A program made the position numbers and the translations under genes. A model generated the notes under the pieces. The model did no database searches. It saw only the letters and a program-made list of their open reading frames with translations, and was not told the origin of the DNA. From NCBI GenBank assembly GCA_913057765.1, contig CAJXPH010000010.1:1-26307 (forward strand): a DNA stretch of 26,307 bases, written 5' to 3'. The stretch is from an uncultured Campylobacteraceae bacterium. GTDB lineage: Bacteria; Campylobacterota; Campylobacteria; Campylobacterales; Arcobacteraceae. Within the stretch, counting starts at the first letter, position 1; every line of letters starts with the position of its first letter. Positions 16,105-24,195 of this stretch are shown here, piece after piece.

Positions 16105-17130
16105 CTAGAATACTGGAATAATATCGTCTAAATCTACGTCTGTTACTTCTTTTCCTGTAATTCCAACTTCTGGGATTGCAGGGAATGGCGTATCATATTT
16201 ATCAAGTACTGCTTTAACATTAAGCATTGCTTTTTTCCAATTTTCTTTCTTAACTTCAAGTTCAGGAATAGCAAAACCTGCTTCTCTTGCATGAATTTCA
16301 CCTTCTCTTTGATTCGCAATGAAATCATCTGGAATATCCCAGAAATCTGCTGGTGGCTCATATAGTACTGCTGAAAGGAAAAGGTAACCTGCTCTAATTT
16401 GTTTAGTAATAATTTCTTTTTCTTCTTCAGGAAGTGTTGGATAATCTCTTTCCATTAGTGTAAGAACGATAGCCATATGTCTACCTTCATCTTTACCAAT
16501 TTTTGCGAAACCTTCTTTAAATACTAGTTCACTACATCCTGCTGACATTTGATGGAAAATTGTAGCTGCTGCCATTTCACCCATTAAAAATGAAGAGAAT
16601 AAAACACCAAGTGAATATTTTGGAACTGCTGTTTTAAAACCATCCCAATATCTACCACCATTAAAATATAACCATTTAGCATTCTTTTGTAATTTTCTAC
16701 CAATTTCAGTTTTTGGTTCATATGTAATTGGATCTGGATGTTCTAAAAGTTTAGTAATAGCTAATCCACACATTTGTTCGTGATTTGCTTCATCTCTTGT
16801 AACAGAGAAGAAACATCTTCTTACTACATCTTCTTCATGCATTTCATAAGTTTTAATAAATGCTGATGCGAAAACTGGTGGAGCAGAAGCATCAAATACT
16901 GATAGTAGTGTCCACCAATATGCCATTGACTCTCTTTGTTCCCAAGTAAACTTTTCAACGTTAAACGTATCCCAAGGTAATTTTTCTGGATCCCAATATT
17001 CTCTTTGAGATGCTTCCCAAACCTCTTGTAACTTAGTCGTTGTATTTACCCAACTTAATGGATATACATTTGGTTGTGGTGTTTCTGGTGGAAATTCCAT
17101 TGTTCCAGCTAATTTTTCTTTAAATGCCAT
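16105..17130 (-). CDS. R2-like diiron carboxylate protein, candidate phenylacetyl-CoA oxygenase component
   Basis: This ferritin-like four-helix-bundle protein has 341 aa. A complete set of likely iron ligands is visible: D80, E114-x-x-H117 (RDEANHE), E185 (MGEMAAATIFH) and E215-x-x-H218 (KDEGRHM), the pattern of ribonucleotide-reductase R2 and related oxygenases. The residue four after H117, where class Ia R2 carries its radical tyrosine, is C121, so a reductase role is unlikely. The N-terminus (VWEASQREYWDPEKLPWD) resembles the R2-like entry segment. No PaaA, BoxB or monooxygenase alpha-subunit length match (those are larger or multi-subunit). Ahead of a ferredoxin reductase inside a paa island lacking paaABCD, it may epoxidise phenylacetyl-CoA; function is inferred. 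AAGGAGAGAG precedes the ATG. Confidence 0.85.
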   Translation of the reverse strand: MAFKEKLAGTMEFPPETPQPNVYPLSWVNTTTKLQEVWEASQREYWDPEKLPWDTFNVEKFTWEQRESMAYWWTLLSVFDASAPPVFASAFIKTYEMHEEDVVRRCFFSVTRDEANHEQMCGLAITKLLEHPDPITYEPKTEIGRKLQKNAKWLYFNGGRYWDGFKTAVPKYSLGVLFSSFLMGEMAAATIFHQMSAGCSELVFKEGFAKIGKDEGRHMAIVLTLMERDYPTLPEEEKEIITKQIRAGYLFLSAVLYEPPADFWDIPDDFIANQREGEIHAREAGFAIPELEVKKENWKKAMLNVKAVLDKYDTPFPAIPEVGITGKEVTDVDLDDIIPVF

Positions 17131-17196
17131 TCTCTCTCCTTAATTTGTTTTATTTATAAGAAGTGAAATATATCTATTTATAAATATACTTCACTT
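17131..17196 (-). promoter_or_regulatory. Promoter region of the diiron gene with a long imperfect inverted repeat
   Basis: A 36-bp near-palindrome (17161-17196) has 17-bp arms, AAGTGAA.. and ..TTCACTT, with two mismatches and a 2-base centre. On the minus strand a candidate -10, TATAAA (17153-17158), follows directly, so the repeat covers about -15 to -50, suited to an activator or repressor. The start of transcription near 17146 leaves a short leader with the ribosome-binding site. The rest of the 323-bp gap (17197-17394) holds only AT-rich sequence with minor hairpins and no gene I can support. Confidence 0.5.
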
Positions 17197-17394
17197 TTTC
17201 GAATTAATTCAAAATAATTGTATCACATAAAATTTAATTCTACCTTAATTTATATACATATATTTCAAAAATATTACAAAATTGCAATAAAGTGTAATGT
17301 ATTTTAAAAGCCATAGAAAGTCTATTTTATGGGATTTAAATACTATTTGTGAGTTTTTTTTAATATTTATGATAATAAAATATCATTTAAAGTA

Positions 17395-17433
17395 AAAATA
17401 GTTACACAAATTTTATGTATAACTATTTTTTTT
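17395..17433. terminator. Terminator after the liv-paaF2 operon
   Basis: AAAATAGTTA (17395-17404) pairs with TAACTATTTT (17420-17429), with an inner ACA/TGT continuation and an A/T loop. T-runs follow in both directions (eight T on plus, TTTTTAC on minus), so it may stop transcription both ways. Confidence 0.75.
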
Positions 17434-17453
17434 GTAATATATTAATTAGTGTT

Positions 17454-18233
17454 TTACTTATTCGTAAAATTTGCTTTTCTTTTTTCAACAAAAGCATTCA
17501 TCCCCTCAATTCTATCATCTAAAGCTAGGGTAGTATAAAAAGATTTCCTTTCACTTTCAAGTCCTGATTGAAGTGCAGATTCATATGCATTATTAACAGA
17601 CTCTTTTATAAGCCTCACAACTGGTTGTGACATAGAAGCAATTTTTCCAGCCATTTCAAGTGCAGACTCAATTACTTTACCTTCCTCTACAACTTGTGCA
17701 ACTAATCCATAGTCTTTTGCTTCTTGTGCACCAATCATATCACCAGTTAAACATAATTGCATAGATTTAGCTTTTCCTATAGCGCGTGTAAGTCTTTGCG
17801 TTCCACCAGCACCTGGCATTGTTCCAATTTTTACTTCTGGTTGACCAAATTTTGCAGTTGTGTCGCAAATAGTGATATCACATAATAAAGACATTTCACA
17901 ACCACCACCAAGAGCAAAACCTGCAACTGCAGCAATTATTGGTTTAGTATGTTTTTCTAAAGTCATCCACTCTTTTTTTACAAATTCATTGTTATAAGCA
18001 GATGCAAAATCTAATGTCGCAAGTTCTTTGATATCAGCACCAGCTGCAAAAACTTTATTTCCACCAGTTAAAACAACTGCTCCAATAGAATCATCACTAT
18101 CAAAATCTTTTATTGCATTTGATACTTCATCTAATAAAGGAGTACACAATGCATTATAAGCTTCTGGTCTATTAAGTGTAATTTGACCTACACCGTTTTC
18201 ACTTTTTTCTACTATTATATATTTATAATCCAT
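17454..18233 (-). CDS. Second PaaF-like enoyl-CoA hydratase
   Basis: This crotonase-fold enzyme has 259 aa. The oxyanion segments AAGAD (63-67) and LGGG (108-111) and both catalytic glutamates E113 and E133 are present, so it should be an active enoyl-CoA hydratase. It shares with the paaF product long stretches such as FGQPE, MPGAGGTQR and LTGD, and so is a paralogue. It is the last gene of the livKHMGF operon, 3 bp after livF. It may hydrate dehydroadipyl-CoA, a different enoyl-CoA of the same route, or an intermediate from another aromatic acid. It is not MaoC-like, so it is not an obvious oxepin-CoA hydrolase. Confidence 0.88.
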   Translation of the reverse strand: MDYKYIIVEKSENGVGQITLNRPEAYNALCTPLLDEVSNAIKDFDSDDSIGAVVLTGGNKVFAAGADIKELATLDFASAYNNEFVKKEWMTLEKHTKPIIAAVAGFALGGGCEMSLLCDITICDTTAKFGQPEVKIGTMPGAGGTQRLTRAIGKAKSMQLCLTGDMIGAQEAKDYGLVAQVVEEGKVIESALEMAGKIASMSQPVVRLIKESVNNAYESALQSGLESERKSFYTTLALDDRIEGMNAFVEKRKANFTNK

Positions 18234-18236
18234 TTT

Positions 18237-18962
18237 TTACATTCCTAAGTATGCTTCTTTAACTCTTGGATCTTTTACTAAGTCCACAGAGTTACCACTT
18301 AAAACAATCTCACCATTTTCTAAAACATATGCTCTATCTGAAATAGTTAGGGCAAAGTATGAGTTTTGTTCAACTAAAAATACAGTCATATGAAGTTTTT
18401 TAAGCTCTTCAATAAAAGCAAATATTTCTTCTACAATTACAGGAGCTAATCCCATCGAAGGTTCATCCATTAATAATAAATCTGGCTTAGACATCAAAGC
18501 TCGTCCAATTGCTAACATTTGTTGCTGACCACCAGAAAGGTTACCTGCAATTAAGTCTTTCTTTTCAAGTAAAATTGGGAATTTTTCATATACAAATTCT
18601 AAATCTTTTTTAATCTCAGCTTTATCATTTCTTGTATATGCACCCAACATAAGGTTATCTTCAACTGTTAAAGATTTAAAAAGTTCTCTTCCCTCTGGAA
18701 CTTGTGCAATACCAAGTTTTACTCTTTTTTCTGGTGCAGTATCAGTAATAGGAATATTATCTTTAAAAGTGATTTCACCTTTATTTTGCTCTTTAAGACC
18801 AGAAATTGTTCTCATTAAAGTTGTTTTTCCTGCACCATTTGCACCAATTAAAGCAACGATTTCACCTTTGTGAACTTCTATGTTAATATCTTGTAATACA
18901 TGAATATTTCCATAATGACAATCTAATTTTTCAATATTTAATACTAAGTCTGACTTATTCAT
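18237..18962 (-). CDS. livF: LivF-type ABC transporter ATP-binding protein
   Basis: One of two ATPases of a branched-chain-amino-acid-type (HAAT) importer, at the cytoplasmic face of the membrane. The protein is 241 aa with Walker A GANGAGKT (40-47), signature LSGGQQQ (142-148) and Walker B LLLMDEP (162-168). The VPEGRELF segment near 88 is typical of LivF. I chose ATG at 18962, preceded by GAAGGA; the GTG at 18977 lies inside livG. It overlaps livG by 8 bp. Confidence 0.93.
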   Translation of the reverse strand: MNKSDLVLNIEKLDCHYGNIHVLQDINIEVHKGEIVALIGANGAGKTTLMRTISGLKEQNKGEITFKDNIPITDTAPEKRVKLGIAQVPEGRELFKSLTVEDNLMLGAYTRNDKAEIKKDLEFVYEKFPILLEKKDLIAGNLSGGQQQMLAIGRALMSKPDLLLMDEPSMGLAPVIVEEIFAFIEELKKLHMTVFLVEQNSYFALTISDRAYVLENGEIVLSGNSVDLVKDPRVKEAYLGM

Positions 18963-19725
18963 GTAATGATCCTTCACCTAAGTAAGCTTTGATAACTACA
19001 GGATTTGATGAAATTTCGGCGGGTGTTCCTTCTGCTAATTTAACTCCAAAATTCACAACTGTAATATTGTCCGAAATACCCATAATCATTTTCATATCAT
19101 GTTCAATTAGAAGTACAGTTACACCTTCACTTGCTATTTCTTTTATAATCTCTGCTATTTCTGCTGTTTCAGTACCATTAAGTCCTGCTACTGGTTCATC
19201 TAAAAGTAAAAGTTTAGGGTTAAGTGCTAACGCTCTAACTATTTCAACTTTTTTTAAAACTCCATAAGATAAATCACCACAAAGTTTATATGCAACATCT
19301 TCTAATCCAACTCTTTTTAAATGAGATAGAGCAATATGTGTAAATTTTTCTTCATCATCCATAATTGATTCAAATTGAAAAGAACACTTTAAAAGACTTT
19401 TATTCATATTAATATTAAAACCTAAAAGTACATTTTCCATAACTGTCATATTTTCACAAATCTCAAGATTCTGAAATGTTCTCATAATATGTTTATTTAC
19501 TAATTTATGAGTAGGAACATTTGTAATTTTTTCATCATTGAAATAAATATCTCCAGTATCTACTGAATAGATACCAGAAATCATATTTACAAGTGTAGTT
19601 TTACCTGCACCATTTGGTCCAATTAGGGCATGAATAGTTCCCTCTTGCACTTCAAAAGAAATATTGTCAACAGCTTTTAATCCACCAAAACTTTTACAGA
19701 TTCCATCAATTTTTAATAAACTCAT
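18955..19725 (-). CDS. livG: LivG-type ABC transporter ATP-binding protein
   Basis: This is the second ATPase of the importer, 256 aa. Walker A GPNGAGKT is at 36-43, Walker B LLLLDEP at 172-178 and a RTFQNLEIC Q-loop region at 82-90, as in LivG. The ABC signature reads LSYG (152-155) instead of LSGG, a mild deviation found in some LivG proteins. The start overlaps the livM stop as ATGA, with AAGGA upstream, so expression is coupled. Confidence 0.93.
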   Translation of the reverse strand: MSLLKIDGICKSFGGLKAVDNISFEVQEGTIHALIGPNGAGKTTLVNMISGIYSVDTGDIYFNDEKITNVPTHKLVNKHIMRTFQNLEICENMTVMENVLLGFNINMNKSLLKCSFQFESIMDDEEKFTHIALSHLKRVGLEDVAYKLCGDLSYGVLKKVEIVRALALNPKLLLLDEPVAGLNGTETAEIAEIIKEIASEGVTVLLIEHDMKMIMGISDNITVVNFGVKLAEGTPAEISSNPVVIKAYLGEGSLHE

Positions 19726-20684
19726 GATTTATCCTTTTTTGGCTCTTTTTTTTCAACTTTCAAAGTATCAAAAAGTGAAACTATTCCTTTTGGCATAAAA
19801 ATCATAACAAAGATAATAATAGCTCCAAATACCATATGTTCATAATCATGTAAGAATGTTAAAAACTGTGGAAGAGCTGTTATAATAATAGCTCCGAATA
19901 CTGCTCCATAAATTCTTCCCAGACCACCAAATACAATCATTACTACAAGTTCAATACTTCTCATGAAACCTGATTCTTCAGGAGAAATAAACCCTGTGTA
20001 ATAAGAATATAAACTTCCTGCAATTGTTGCAATAACAACTGAGATTACAAATACATATGTTTTATAATATGGAACATCTGCACCAACAGCTTTTGCTGCA
20101 GTTTCAGAATCCCTAATACATCTTAAAATTCTTCCAAATGGAGAATTTACAACATTTTGTAAAGCCCAAATTGAAAATACTAAAAATGTTGCGGCTAAAA
20201 TATACCATTGAATATCATTTTCAAATACATATCCTAAAATATGGAATTCAGAAATACCCATTCCATCTGGTCCACCAGTAAGTTGATCTTCATTTGTAAG
20301 AACAATAGAAATAATAATACCAACTGCAAGAGTTGCCATTGCTAAATAATGACCATCTAGTTTCAATACTGGCTTAGAAACAAAATATGCTAAAGTAGCT
20401 AAAACAATAACTGAGATGAGAATACTAAGTACTGGATCAAATTCAAATGTAGTAGATAAAATTACTGCTACATAAGCACCAAGTCCAGCAAATGCACCAT
20501 GACCTAATGAAATTTGTCCTGTATATCCTACTAACATATTAAGACCAATACAGATTACAGCATTAAACATACACATAATTGCAATTTCATAGTGAAAACT
20601 ATTTTGTAATAAAAAAGGTATTAAACACAAAATAATAATTGTTGTTACAATACCTCTATCTAAAAATACACCTTTATTTCCCAT
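19722..20684 (-). CDS. livM: LivM-type ABC transporter permease
   Basis: This inner-membrane permease has 320 aa and about eight to ten helices. The LivM-type motif GYTGQISLGHGAFAGLGAYV lies near 54-73 and the cytoplasmic coupling segment GRILRCIRDSETAAKAVG near 183-201. The charged tail KKEPKKDKS is cytoplasmic. It is 8 bp after livH in the same operon and forms the heterodimeric channel with it. Confidence 0.92.
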   Translation of the reverse strand: MGNKGVFLDRGIVTTIIILCLIPFLLQNSFHYEIAIMCMFNAVICIGLNMLVGYTGQISLGHGAFAGLGAYVAVILSTTFEFDPVLSILISVIVLATLAYFVSKPVLKLDGHYLAMATLAVGIIISIVLTNEDQLTGGPDGMGISEFHILGYVFENDIQWYILAATFLVFSIWALQNVVNSPFGRILRCIRDSETAAKAVGADVPYYKTYVFVISVVIATIAGSLYSYYTGFISPEESGFMRSIELVVMIVFGGLGRIYGAVFGAIIITALPQFLTFLHDYEHMVFGAIIIFVMIFMPKGIVSLFDTLKVEKKEPKKDKS

Positions 20685-20692
20685 GACGCAAC

Positions 20693-21562
20693 CTATACTC
20701 TTGTTGATTTCTTCGCACCAAATAAACCACCTGGGAAGAAGAATAAAATTAAAAGTAATACAATGAATGCAACAGCATCTTTGTATTCACTACTTAAATA
20801 ACCAGCAACGAAAGATTCTAGAATTCCTAGAACTACTCCTCCAAATACTGCACCAAATGGATTACCAATACCACCAATAATAGCGGCACAAAATCCTTTA
20901 AGACCTAACATAATTCCTATTTCATAATTAGTCGACGTAATTGGAGTTAATACAATTCCACCAACTGCAGCAATACTTGCACTAATCATAAAATTCATAA
21001 TTAGAATTTTTTTAACTGAAATTCCAACAAGCTTTGCTGCATCTTTATTATCTGCAGTTGCTAACATTGCTTTTCCAACTTTTGTTTTGTTAAACAAAAA
21101 ATACAGCCCCGTTACAATACAAAGTGAAACAACAATTACTAAAATTGCTTGAGGTGTTATAGTTGCACCAAATATAGAAATTGGTGTATCACTTATAAAT
21201 GCCGGCAATGTATGCATTTGCTTATCAAATCCAACTTGCGATGCGCCTCTTACAAAAATAGAGTAACCTAATGTTAAAATAATCAATGATGTAACAGATG
21301 AGTTACTAGACATTGAAACTAATTTAAAAAGCATATATCCTAATGAAGCAGATAAAATAATTGCTAAAGGAAATGCTAAAACAAATGGAACGTTAGCATA
21401 TGATAAAAATACTGCTGTCATTCCGCCTATCATTACAAACTCCCCTTGCGAGAAGTTTATAATTTTACTCGAGTTATAAATAACAGTGAATCCAAGACCT
21501 ACTAATGCGTAGATGAATCCAACTGTTAAACCCCCAAATGAGTATTGTAATAATTCAACCAT
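20693..21562 (-). CDS. livH: LivH-type ABC transporter permease
   Basis: This inner-membrane permease of 289 aa has about eight helices. The opening GGLTVGFIYALVGLGFTVIY and NFSQGEFVMIGG are standard LivH features, with the coupling segment KTKVGKAMLATADNKDAAKLVG near 160-181. The gene starts 4 bp after livK with no clear ribosome-binding site, so it probably relies on translational coupling. Confidence 0.92.
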   Translation of the reverse strand: MVELLQYSFGGLTVGFIYALVGLGFTVIYNSSKIINFSQGEFVMIGGMTAVFLSYANVPFVLAFPLAIILSASLGYMLFKLVSMSSNSSVTSLIILTLGYSIFVRGASQVGFDKQMHTLPAFISDTPISIFGATITPQAILVIVVSLCIVTGLYFLFNKTKVGKAMLATADNKDAAKLVGISVKKILIMNFMISASIAAVGGIVLTPITSTNYEIGIMLGLKGFCAAIIGGIGNPFGAVFGGVVLGILESFVAGYLSSEYKDAVAFIVLLLILFFFPGGLFGAKKSTRV

Positions 21563-21566
21563 TATT

Positions 21567-22712
21567 TTACTTTGCTAATGCAAAATTTCCATTTTTGATT
21601 TCTAACATTTTAATACCAGAGCTAAGATCTAAACCTAAATGGTCTTCTTTACTCATATTAAATATACCATTTAATCCAACATAACCTTGTGTTGATTCTA
21701 GTGCATCTCTTACAGCCTTTGGTTCAGCAGACTTAGCAGTATTCATTGCATTAACAATTAAGTTTAATGCATCAAAAGCATATCCTCCGAAAGTTGAGAC
21801 AGAAGCATTATATTTACCTTCGTAATCTTTGATGTACGATAAAGCAATCTTTTTAATAGGATCTGAATCCTCTAAAAGTGAAGCAACAACAACAGGAGGA
21901 GAAGCAACAAGAACACCTTCACCAGCAGTACCAGTTAATTCAATGAATTTTTTAGATGCAACACCATGAGATTGAACTAATGTTTGAGTCATACCTAATT
22001 GTTTAAAGTTTTTTGTAACAATTGCAGGACCTTGACCAAAACCAGGGTTCACAACAGCTTGTACATTTGACATAGACTTAATCTTAGTTAATTGAGCTGT
22101 CATATCAGTATCTTTTGGACCATATGTTTCATCTGCAACAATTGTAATTCCATAATCACCTGAAACATCTTTACATTGACCTCTCATTGATTTACCAAAT
22201 CCACCATTTCCAGAAATTAAAGCAACGTTAGTTTGACCTTTACCTTTTAAATAAGCAAATATTTTTTGACAAGCCATTCTATCTGTAGCTGGTGTCTTAA
22301 ATGCATATTTTTTAACTGGTTTAACAATTTTAATTGATCCAGCCATAGAAACTAAAGGAATTTTCGCTTTTTTAATAAATGGTAAAATCGCCATTGTTTC
22401 ACCAGAAGCAGATCCACCAATTATTGCAACAACTTCATCTTGATTGATAAGTCTTTTAACAAACGTAGTTGCTTTTTTAGGATTTGCACCCGTATCATAA
22501 GCAATAAGTTCTAACTTCTTACCTAATACACCACCAGCAGCATTTATTTTCTCAACATACAACTCAAGAGTTTTTAACTCTGGGTCACCTAAGAAAGAAG
22601 CTGGACCAGTTGCTGCAACTAAAGCACCAATTTTGATACTATCTTTAGCACTTGCACTTAATGTGAAACCTAGAACAAATAGTCCTAAAATTATTCGCAT
22701 CATTTTTTTCAT
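21567..22712 (-). CDS. livK: Periplasmic substrate-binding protein of the Liv-type importer
   Basis: A 381-aa precursor with a Sec signal peptide: MKKMMRI, hydrophobic core, and a probable cleavage after ALSASA-type residues near 21-22 (SASA before KDSIK). The mature part is a type I periplasmic binding protein (Peripla_BP_6): IGALVAATGPASFLG, the hinge AIIGGSASGETMA, and GYAFDALNLIV near the C-terminus. I chose ATG at 22712, preceded by AAGGATG; an upstream TTG lacks a site. LivK-family proteins bind amino acids, but relatives bind aromatic acids in catabolic clusters. Its position in a paa island makes phenylacetate or a related acid a plausible ligand; this is inferred. Confidence 0.9.
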   Translation of the reverse strand: MKKMMRIILGLFVLGFTLSASAKDSIKIGALVAATGPASFLGDPELKTLELYVEKINAAGGVLGKKLELIAYDTGANPKKATTFVKRLINQDEVVAIIGGSASGETMAILPFIKKAKIPLVSMAGSIKIVKPVKKYAFKTPATDRMACQKIFAYLKGKGQTNVALISGNGGFGKSMRGQCKDVSGDYGITIVADETYGPKDTDMTAQLTKIKSMSNVQAVVNPGFGQGPAIVTKNFKQLGMTQTLVQSHGVASKKFIELTGTAGEGVLVASPPVVVASLLEDSDPIKKIALSYIKDYEGKYNASVSTFGGYAFDALNLIVNAMNTAKSAEPKAVRDALESTQGYVGLNGIFNMSKEDHLGLDLSSGIKMLEIKNGNFALAK

Positions 22713-22813
22713 ATTGACATCCTTTTTACTAAGATTGATATTCAAGACAAAACCTTAATCTATCCTGAGATAAGAAATTCTATTACAAGAAAACTTAAAT
22801 TTTACATAAAGTA

Positions 22814-22884
22814 GTAGTATAAAATACAGAAAGTTTAAAATTCATGTCACTTTTTTGTCATTTTGATATTAAGTTGTAGTATAA
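22814..22884 (-). promoter_or_regulatory. Tandem candidate promoters of the liv operon
   Basis: On the minus strand the sequence TTATACTAC occurs at 22814-22822 and 22876-22884, each containing a TATACT -10 box. The proximal one would give a leader of about 97 nt before livK. The same 9-mer lies ahead of the next gene (24185-24193). Confidence 0.4.
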
Positions 22885-22961
22885 AGTATAAATATAAGAA
22901 GAATAGCATTAGTGTAGCATCCAGAAATAGGGCTTTTTGAATACTACAAATAGTGTTTAAT

Positions 22962-24104
22962 TTAGTTAAACTTTTTAGTATGTAATGAGTAAATCAATTT
23001 CTTTACCCAAAGTGCGATTCTACCAGATAAATTGATGTTTAAGAGTCTTCCAATAGCACAATTTGGACCACCTAGATCTATAAGAATACCCTTATTAGAT
23101 ATATTATTAATAATAAGTGTATCACCATTTATATCTCTAATTATATTTTTAGCTGTAAGTTCTGCTTGCATTCTTGAAGCTTGAGCAGTAGGGGCTTGAA
23201 AGTCATTAGTATTAGTATCTATTGCTTGAACAATATCTCCAATGGCAAATACATTATCATATGGATTAACTTTGTAATAATCATCTACAATAAGTTGATT
23301 TCTAGGGTTTTCTTCAACTTTTTTATCATGGTTTGCTATATTATTTCCAATAGCTCCAATCACAAAAAGAAGGATATCATAGGGGACTTCCTCCTTATTT
23401 GATAAAATAATACTATCTTCTAATATCTTAGAAGCAAAAAGATTATTTATAATTTTTATATCTAACTCTTCACATCTTTGTATAGATTTTTCTATTAGAA
23501 ATGGATCCATGCCAGGTAAAATAGTATCCATACCCTCAACTAAAGTAACTTGAATATTATCTTTGGTAAGACCTTTTGCTTTAATAGTATAAGCCATTTC
23601 ACATGCTATCTGAAGGCCAGAAACACCGCCTCCAACGACTAGTATGGAACTATTATGAGGACTAGAATCTAAAAGTTTTTGAAATTTACTTCTATAGTAA
23701 TCCAAGTTATCAATTCTTTTTATATCTTTTGTATATTCAATTACATTTTTAATTTGACTTGGAAATACCGATACCGAGCCAGTTGCGATAACTAAATAGT
23801 CATAATGGTATAAAAGATTCTCTCTGGAGATAACATAGTTATCTTTGTAATTTATACTACTAACTTCTTCACAAATAAACTCTATAGAGTTCTCTTTACA
23901 GTATTTTTCATGATTAAAAGTAATATCATCTAATGAATAATGACCTGATATATATTTATGCAAGTGTGTTTGAAGCAGATGAGACTGCGACTTATCAATC
24001 AAAATAAGCTCTATATTTCTTTCATTTTTTAGTTTATGTAAAAGTGATACTCCCGCGTATCCACCGCCAATGATTACAACTCTTTTTTTCAAGTTAGCCT
24101 CCAT
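22962..24104 (-). CDS. NDH-2-like FAD-dependent pyridine nucleotide oxidoreductase
   Basis: A flavoprotein of about 380 aa with the layout of type II NADH dehydrogenases and related disulfide reductases. The FAD motif VVIIGGGYAGVSLL is at the N-terminus, the NADH motif SILVVGGGVSGLQIA lies mid-protein, and VFAIGDIVQA binds FAD near the C-terminus, followed by an amphipathic tail (GRIALWVKKLIYSLH) suited to membrane attachment. The likely reaction is NADH oxidation with a quinone. Start choice is open: ATG at 24104 has AGGA upstream, and TTG at 24092 has a perfect GGAGG; the ATG at 24128 has none. It has its own promoter and no clear link to the phenylacetate genes. Confidence 0.82.
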   Translation of the reverse strand: MEANLKKRVVIIGGGYAGVSLLHKLKNERNIELILIDKSQSHLLQTHLHKYISGHYSLDDITFNHEKYCKENSIEFICEEVSSINYKDNYVISRENLLYHYDYLVIATGSVSVFPSQIKNVIEYTKDIKRIDNLDYYRSKFQKLLDSSPHNSSILVVGGGVSGLQIACEMAYTIKAKGLTKDNIQVTLVEGMDTILPGMDPFLIEKSIQRCEELDIKIINNLFASKILEDSIILSNKEEVPYDILLFVIGAIGNNIANHDKKVEENPRNQLIVDDYYKVNPYDNVFAIGDIVQAIDTNTNDFQAPTAQASRMQAELTAKNIIRDINGDTLIINNISNKGILIDLGGPNCAIGRLLNINLSGRIALWVKKLIYSLHTKKFN

Positions 24105-24186
24105 TTTTTTCCTATTTATTATTTTCATATTCTATTTATTAAAAATTATTGTACTACATAATTAGAATAATTGTTAATTTTTTTGT

Positions 24187-24195
24187 AGTATAACA
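24187..24195 (-). promoter_or_regulatory. Candidate extended -10 promoter of the NDH-2-like gene
   Basis: On the minus strand TGTTATACT is an extended -10 (TG, one base, TATACT). Transcription would begin near 24180, leaving a leader of about 75 nt. Confidence 0.5.

Noticed and set aside
16105..17130. Ribonucleotide reductase beta subunit
   Set aside because: Iron ligands are R2-like, but the radical tyrosine position is cysteine, there is no nrdA nearby, and the partner is an oxygenase-type reductase.
17197..17394. Hidden gene or small RNA in the 323-bp gap
   Set aside because: Only AT-rich sequence with small hairpins (for example ATGATA/TATCAT at 17369-17386); no frame with a ribosome-binding site.
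22880..22945. Possible short plus-strand RNA (TATAAA-like box, then AGGGCTTTTT)
   Set aside because: The hairpin before the T-run is weak (few pairs with mismatches), and the box doubles as part of the minus-strand promoter repeat; not enough support.
22955..22971. Terminator of the NDH-2-like gene (GTTTAA/TTAAAC)
   Set aside because: Only a 6-bp A/T stem with no T-run after it on the minus strand.
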